This document shows positions 57,485 to 64,000 of a stretch of 64,000 nucleotides of DNA, piece after piece. Source of the DNA: Drosophila pseudoobscura. Taxonomy: Eukaryota > Arthropoda > Insecta > Diptera > Drosophilidae. The position numbers were made by a program, and so were the translations under genes. The notes under the pieces are model-generated. The model was not told the origin of the DNA. It did no database searches and saw only the letters and a program-made list of their open reading frames with translations. Location: the NCBI RefSeq assembly GCF_009870125.1, contig NC_046681.1:22147001-22211000 (forward strand), given 5' to 3'. The first letter of the stretch is position 1. Each line of letters opens with the position of its first letter.

Positions 57485-60400
57485 ACGTTTACATATTTCA
57501 CCTTTGGTGTGCCTCTGCGATAGTGTATGGGGGTTTGAAAGAGAAAGATTGACATGAAGCTTGGGTCTTGTGACGTGTCCCAAAGAAAATAGATCCGAAA
57601 ATCCGAAGCCCGATACCCGCGATGCAGTTTGCGGCTGTTCTTGCCTAAGTTTAGAAGCAGCAGCTTTGATAAGTCGAAAACAATGGTTATGATGATTTTA
57701 TTCCATAAATATGGCAGCCATCAAGTCAGTCGCAGATTGAGGATGAGGCCTAGGTATTCTTCCAGCGTTCGATGCTTGATTCTGGAACCGTTGACTGAAG
57801 CACTTCTAGCTCTGGTTATTCCCATAGTTTGTAGTTCCAAAAACACGTGCTTCTCATGCCCCATTCTCAAGATCTCAAATGTATTGCTTTTCGGAAAGCT
57901 AGTGGGTTGTTTTCTTCACATTATAATATAGAAGTCAAGTGGGGAAAGTGTATTCGAATACACATCATCCTAATTGAATTAAAGGACATGCCCTGTGGCC
58001 TTTGATGTCACCTGCAGCCCAACCGAATGCGATTAGCCCCGTTTAGTCTCTAGTCTGAGAACTGCCAGACCTATCGCTGTCATCTGGCATGGCGAAGAGA
58101 TGGGGGAAGGGGGTATTTTTTAAGTCACGAGAGTCCTGTGTGCAGTCACTCAAAAATGCAAATTAGCTTGTGAAACTTTAGGCTTAAACCTGGCCTACTC
58201 TTTTGTGTTATTCCCAGTCCCCCTCCCCACACACAGACAGACAGACACGGGGACGAGGACGAGGACGAATACGAGTATATTTGGGTTAATGAATAGACAA
58301 ACTTTCGACAACCTCAATGGCCCAAAGTTGGGCCTGGCCCCTCAAGACCCAGGAGACCCAAGACCGGAGACCACCTACCTACGATGATGGCGACATTTCT
58401 CAAGGAAGCGCGCCACTGCACAGCCAGGGGGACACAGCAGAGAGGGAGAGAACACTCAGACATATGTGTGTCTGTGTGTGTGTGTGTGTGTGGAAAGGCA
58501 AATGCAATTCAAAAGCTGGGGCGGGGATAAGGCTCTGAGGCTAAAAGGATATCTAAGTGAACCTGAAGGTGGACTTGGTCTTGTCGTGGCATTATCAAGT
58601 GAAATATGTGCCAGGGAAAGGAAAAGCCAAGGAAAAGCAGCAGAAAAATGGTGAAACTTGTGTGTTTGACTTGCAGCTTTCTTGGCCCTACTCGGTCGGG
58701 GGTTGGGGGCTCCACAAACTTTTGAATATTTCATCATTTTTCGGTTGCAAGGTAGCAAGCGTCTCTAAGCCTATTAAGGACATCAAACAAACATTTTGCA
58801 AAATTAAATGGCCATGCAAGGCAAGCACATGTGCTCCTCCATCCTCCATCCTCCATTCTCCATCCTTTGTGTAACTTTGCACAGAATATTTCAGATATTA
58901 TGTCACACTTAAGGGACGTTCTGTGGATCCTCCATTTATGACGACCGCACAAGACACACACGACACACGGCCCCCTGCCCAGGCGCCGCCTTCAACGGAA
59001 TGGCAAAGAAAATGCAAAACATTTTCAAATATTTATGAGCTATTAACACTTGGGGGAAAATCTCTTAAGAAGCTCCATCGCTCCACTGCTCCACCCTATC
59101 ACTTTCGAATAGGCTGGCCTTCTGCCTTGCGGTCAAATTTTCGAATTATTTATTGTCTTTTCATGGCTTTTCGGTTATTTCGGGTTTAAATGGCATCTTA
59201 ATGGCTCCACTTGCCACATGCCACTGTGTGGTCTCTCTGTGTGTGTGTTTTTCGCCCAAGTTCATTAATCTGCAGTTAAATCATAAAACTATCTATTTTG
59301 TTGACATTTGGATATAGTTGAATTGTGGGAATTTTTGGCTACATTTGCGAATATATTTATGGGTGGACTGCAAGATTTAATATAAGAGATTATTTTGTTA
59401 AGTCTATTGGTTGACAGTTGACAAATTTCTTCTAAAGGGACACGCGCGTGCTCTTTGAGATCTGCAGGCATTGGAAAGCTTATAAAACATCTATAGTACA
59501 ATGACCTCCTCCGGGGAATCCCTAGAAGATGGCAAATGCCAACAGAGGCTACCACTTTGCACCATAAGAAACGAGAGCCCTCCGGGGACCTGCATTTGAA
59601 GAACGCCATTATTTTTATATAAAATATTTTGTGTTATAAAACATTAAAGTTAAAGCAGAGGGACTTCTTCTTGGCGTAAGTGCACCACTACGGAGCACCC
59701 GGTAACATAATTGCTGGGAGTTTAACCTGGATTTGAACGATCTCACATATATTACAACCCTTTGCCATGTATAAATGTATAATTCTATTATAAGTCACAT
59801 TAAATTTATAATATTAGCCATTATTACACAAAATATATATGGTATTTCGTTCTCGTGGTTCTCTAGTCCTTACAAAACCATTATACTCAAATATCCACAT
59901 ATTGCTTGTCCTTAGCAATAGATTTGTTCGTTTTACTTTAGAGAAACTGGCGGATAGGCGCCAAGATGGTCCAGAATGTTGGAAGCAACGCGAACCAGTA
60001 GGCCAGAGACGGCACAGAATCGATTGGTCCATAGAAGAAGTAATCGAAAACATGAAAGAACTTCATTAGAACTTAAGCTATTAGTTGGTATTCATTATAA
60101 TATATTAGGTATTATTACAAGCAAATAGATCGAGACTTGGATGTATTCCAAAGCCACTACCAAACCTTCCATCCCTTCGAAAGTTTCCATTGGAAACCAG
60201 ACCCTAAGCCAGCCGAAGGATGTTCCCAGAAGATGCACCAGCTCAAGCCTGTGTAACTACCGCAATATTCCCTTGCTAGATATAGAGGTGGAGGCTTTAT
60301 CCCTTAATGGTAAATCCTTTCCGCCTATACTCCTATAGAGATTCCAACAAAATGAAGTCTGATGTCTTACTTTTGCACAAAGCCAAAAATACTTTCCCCC

Positions 60401-60860
60401 CATAACAGTTTATCAGGATATTGACAATGTTCTCCATAGTCCACAATATATATTTGTGATTTCATTCATTAAACTCGATTCTTGGCTGGCCAAAAAGTTT
60501 CCGTTTTGTACCAGAAACCCATTGAACTTTATGGAAAACTCAAAATCAATGTGAAACTGCCCCTCCATGAACGAGGATGTGGATATATGCACTTTCAATG
60601 GCTCGCTTCGCTTGGTTGCTGGAGGGGAGGCAGTGGGTGGTAAAAATAAAAGAAAATGCTGAAAAAAAGTTAGCTAAAATGCGGTCAACGAACACATACG
60701 AGTCTACGAGTATGGGGCACAAACTGAACAACATTCGGTACCAGGCAGGAACAAGGAAAACACAAAAAAACACAAAAGTCATGGCAGTTATCGCGACAAA
60801 AGCCAGCAGAAAATAAGTAAGGTTAAGTGTCGTGGATTTTGGTGTTGTAGGTTTAGATAC
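57485..60860. other. Intergenic stretch with small uncertain ORFs
   Basis: No gene is firmly supported. The region has a GT microsatellite (58465-58492), CACA-rich sequence near 58225-58250, and less AT-rich islands at 59440-59610 and 59935-60345 that give short open frames on either strand without recognisable similarity. The best of these is the 42-codon ORF listed separately. Confidence 0.4.
59938..60066 (-). CDS. Candidate 42-residue hydrophobic micropeptide
   Basis: ATG at 60066-60064 to TAA at 59940-59938. The peptide starts MKFFHVFDYFFYGPIDSVPS and ends TILAPIRQFL. It is rich in aromatic residues, with one possible membrane span around LAYWFALLPTFWTILAPI. Third codon positions are mostly G or C while the flanks are AT-rich, which favours this strand over the overlapping plus-strand frame. 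No homologue is recognised and no promoter or poly(A) signal is clear. It could be chance. Confidence 0.22.
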   Translation of the reverse strand: MKFFHVFDYFFYGPIDSVPSLAYWFALLPTFWTILAPIRQFL

Positions 60861-60872
60861 TCTTGCAGATTT

Positions 60873-61416
60873 ATCGTTTATCGATATTGATCTTTCAGAA
60901 GCTATGGAGAGCATGGACGTTATCGTTTTTGTTATCGAATTATTGTTGCTATACGGATATCGATTTTGCATGACTATTGGAAACCTTCCTTTTTAGAATT
61001 CAGTTATTTATATTTATCGTTATCGATATATTGTTATCATATCGATATGGTGGGAGCCATTTAGAAAATCTGATTTATTTGTAATATATAAAAATCGATA
61101 TAGCGGTTATCGATTATAGTCGTTATCGATTATAGTCGTTATCGATTGAACATTACTTTTCGTTATAGATCTTGTGTAAGCTATACAGAACATTTTATTT
61201 GTCATTATAGTCATCATAATTATCGTTTTTCTTATCGACTTATCGTTTCGATATCGATATCAATCTTGGTGAGCAGCATTCCAGTATCACGGCATTCGGG
61301 TCTGACGCGTGATTGCCATTTTGCCATTCGGTGGAGAAATAGTTTCAAAGCAGTAACATTTCCCTCGCAAAAATCGTATGTGATATCGATACCGATGTAT
61401 AAATGAATCGATATTT
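60873..61416. promoter_or_regulatory. Dense ATCGAT / TTATCG cluster
   Basis: Within about 545 bp there are 11 copies of ATCGAT and about 19 of ATCG, many in TTATCGAT or ATATCGATA context, including a tandem of GTTATCGATTATAGTC (61105-61150). These sequences are the core of the DRE (DREF) and of BEAF-32 sites (CGATA). The cluster lies between gene-poor segments with no clear promoter beside it. Confidence 0.65.
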
Positions 61417-61422
61417 GACCAG

Positions 61423-64000
61423 CCAGGGCCTGGTTCGGGCTTCATTATACCCTCTGTAAGAGTATTCCAAGAAAAAGACAAACAAAAAAAAGAGCCCTAG
61501 AAATAGTCCTGGGCAGGACTCTGAACACTGCAAGACCTTTGCCTAAAATGCTGTTTATCTTGTCGGGCCCATGAATGCGACGCCGCTAGAGCCTGTGAGG
61601 GTGATAGTGGTGGGGATAGTAGGGATGCCGGGTGCCAAGAATTCTGCAGGATAGCGGCCCTTTTAGGTTTGTTGGCGCTTGCTAACGACACCCTGCCCTG
61701 CCCTGGCCCTGCCCTGGCCCTGGCCAGAGAGCGACCAGAAAATGAAGTAGCCAGCCAACAGGCGGCTCCAGGACCCAGGCAGGACGACGGGCAAACGTTC
61801 TGTGACAGCACGAAGGACACAAAACAGGACTAAAAAGAAAGTTCGGAGCGCACATTTTTGTGGTCGAGCAAATTTTTGGGCTTCGATGATGAAATTTTGC
61901 TGCCAAATAGGTTACAAGCAATTTCTGCTCTCGTACTCTCCGCCGAGCCGGGGTCGAGACCAGTTTATGGAGTTGTGTTTTCTTCTGGTATTTTTTGGCC
62001 AGCGATTTTCCCCTCTCGCCTTTTTCCAGACTCCAGTTTCCAGTCTCTGGTTTCGCTTTATTTTTGTTGGCCAGTAAATGAAACGGAAATATGTTTTGTG
62101 GGCCCGCTGCACATGGCAAACAAACAACTTCGGGATGCCCGCAATGGCCCCCCCGCCCCATGGAGGGGGGAGGCGGAGTGCGGTCTGCCTGCCAAGTTTC
62201 CTTGAAAATCTTTAAGGAATTGCCAACTAGTTGGGCGGGCTGTGAGCGGCTTAACGAAATCATTTGACCTGAAGAAGGTAAATCAACGGAGAAATCAAGG
62301 CGAATAAAAGGGTTGTCCGCTCCAGCAACCCAGATTGAAACTTTAAAAACGTTGCCATTAAATGAAATGAAAATAACTGGCAATCGAAAGTTTTACAACG
62401 GATTGAATGAAGAACTCTCCGAATGTTTAATGAGGATTTAAATTCGTTTAAGGGTTAAATCCCTAGTAGATCCCTCACCGATTCCTAAAAGCTTACTCTG
62501 GTCTGTGTTTTACAGAAAAATTCAAGATTTTTGATGGAATCCATTAAGTTTATAAATACTCATCTGTTTTGTCCCACAGATTGACTAATCAACGATCAGT
62601 TAAAGCGTATAAATGTACGAATTTTTTCCTTCTTTAACGTATTTTCGCTAACAATTTTTCAGAGTTCATAGAAGGCCAAAATCAGAAATAAACATATCTA
62701 AAACCCAGTGGGAAACCCGATCCAAGGTGTGCTGGGAGGAACGGAAGTAAAAGGGATACGAGTCTCACTGGGAGAGAGCTAGAGGTGTGAAGAGACGTTA
62801 CAAAAGCCTTTGTAAAGGGTCGAATTTATAGAAAATATAACCCTAAGAGCTCTCAAGTTACTTTCTAGTTCCCTACCATCAAAAATCCCCAAGAATCCCA
62901 GGGTATCCACGTTTCTTTGTTGTTTCATCTCCATTTGGGCTTTTCCATTTGGCATAGACCTGCTAGTATCTCAAAAAAGAGAGAGAACCACTTTTAGCAT
63001 ATGCACGAATTTATAATTTCTATTAGTGCAAAAAGTTTTGCCCCCCGACAGATCGTAAAAATGCAGCCCGAAAAACTGACATTTGCTGACTGCACTTAGT
63101 CTAATTTAACCACTAAACAAACACACACACACACAGACACACATTCTGTCAGTCATTTGGCAACCCTGGCCAACCATTGTCACAACATTTCTGCAGAGTC
63201 CACGCCCTGCTCTCCCCCTGTCGCTCTCTGTCCATAAAGTCAGGCTGGAAAAACCAAAATTACCACAAAATGTTAACATTTATATGAAATTTCATTTGAT
63301 TTTCGCCCAAAACGAAACGAGCAGAAAGCGTGTGGCGGTTGTAACGGGATGTGCGAGGGCAGTAGTGTAGGTTATATGAAATCATTGGCCGTTTATTTTG
63401 CAGGAAATTAAAAACCACAAATCTAAAATGTTTGAAATATCCGGTGGAACAATTAATTCATTAATGAACAGAAAATCGGCAAAAAAAAAAATACCAGCAA
63501 GGGAGAAAATGTTGGACACACGGCAGTGGAAAACCAAACGGAAGTGAAATCAGGCTCGGGGAAAATCTATAATATATACATGTAAAATATATCTTGTTTT
63601 ATAAAATACATCATCCGATAAGCGTGTGGGTGGGCGGGGCGTGGGGGGGCGGGCATGCTATATGCATATGTAGATTACCTGATTCGATCCGGTGTGTCCC
63701 GGTGTGCATTATTAATTTAAATATTGTTGCATACATATGTATGTATGTATGTAAAAACCCATCTGACTGCATATTGATGCACTTTTAAATGCGATTCCCC
63801 CCGAACCGCCGCCCATTCCCCCATTCCACATTCTGACATTTGATTAAGCAAAAATGTAATGCAATTTAGCACTTCAGACGAGGCCAGGTGCTGCAGGGCT
63901 TTATTTTTGTATTGTTGTATAATTATTTAATGACTGTTTTTTTTTTATATTCTCCTTTATTGCGGTACATTGAATTTTGGTTGAAGGTTAACTTTTGAAA
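61423..64000. other. Right-end stretch without a recognised gene
   Basis: This contains a CCTGCCCTGGCC-type repeat at 61689-61725, CACACA (63120-63142), an ATGT/ACAT run (63728-63752) and G/C-run-rich sequence near 62140-62170. ATTATACCCTCTGTAAGAGTATT near 61443 resembles the flanks of fly repeats. Open frames here are low-complexity and show no known domain. Confidence 0.45.

Noticed and set aside
59641-59760. tRNA-like TTTGAAC/CCTGG pattern
   Set aside because: A and B boxes and acceptor-stem pairing could not be matched on either strand.
60546-60971. 141-codon minus-strand ORF with a hydrophobic stretch
   Set aside because: It spans the edge of the ATCGAT array with biased composition and no recognisable domain.
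1-64000. CRISPR arrays, operons, prophage or bacterial mobile systems
   Set aside because: The sequence is insect nuclear DNA with spliced genes. No spaced identical repeats or bacterial signals were seen.

Overview
The window is animal nuclear DNA from a Drosophila-type fly. It shows short introns of about 55-75 nt with GTRAGT donors and polypyrimidine-AG acceptors, fly core-promoter motifs (YGGTCACACTR, TATCGATA, a TCT-type initiator), GC-rich third codon positions in exons, many CA/GA microsatellites, and proteins that read as close fly orthologues. The order tho2-GlyP next to bsf-ncm-RpS26, followed by a Pdha-like gene and Kunitz genes, does not match the D. melanogaster order as I remember it. 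Those blocks lie in different parts of chromosome arm 2L there. A non-melanogaster species (perhaps of the obscura group) and Muller element B are therefore likely, but the species is not proven.

Layout. At 1-6877 (+) lies the 3' part of tho2 (THO complex subunit 2), nine exons, open at the window edge. At 8499-15278 (-) lies GlyP (glycogen phosphorylase), four coding exons with a 4.1 kb first coding intron. The stretch 15.3-31.5 kb has no gene I can support; it holds microsatellites, short duplications and dispersed repeat copies. At 31951-36572 (+) lies bsf (LRPPRC-type PPR protein), then ncm (nucampholin/CWC22, 38196-42355, +) and RpS26 (42904-43248, +), a compact head-to-tail group of RNA and translation genes. 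At 45201-46445 (-) lies an intronless PDH E1-alpha gene that looks like a retrogene. The stretch 46.5-55 kb is again gene-poor. At 55.16-56.1 kb (-) there is a protein-like but frame-broken stretch, followed by two tandem secreted Kunitz-inhibitor genes (56202-57047, +). The rest, to 64 kb, has no firm gene but holds a dense ATCGAT cluster (60.86-61.42 kb) and a candidate 42-codon ORF.

Functionally the solid genes are housekeeping: mRNA export (tho2), spliceosome and exon-junction loading (ncm), mitochondrial mRNA handling (bsf), ribosome (RpS26), glycogen breakdown (GlyP) and pyruvate oxidation (the Pdha-like gene). They are not an operon-like unit. The least ordinary features are a repeat shared by the upstream regions of bsf and ncm, other dispersed or inverted repeat copies, a frame-preserving 63-nt intron candidate in ncm, the ATCGAT cluster, and the Kunitz duplication beside decayed coding sequence. 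I saw no CRISPR array, tRNA, rRNA or known microRNA, and no intact transposon ORF.
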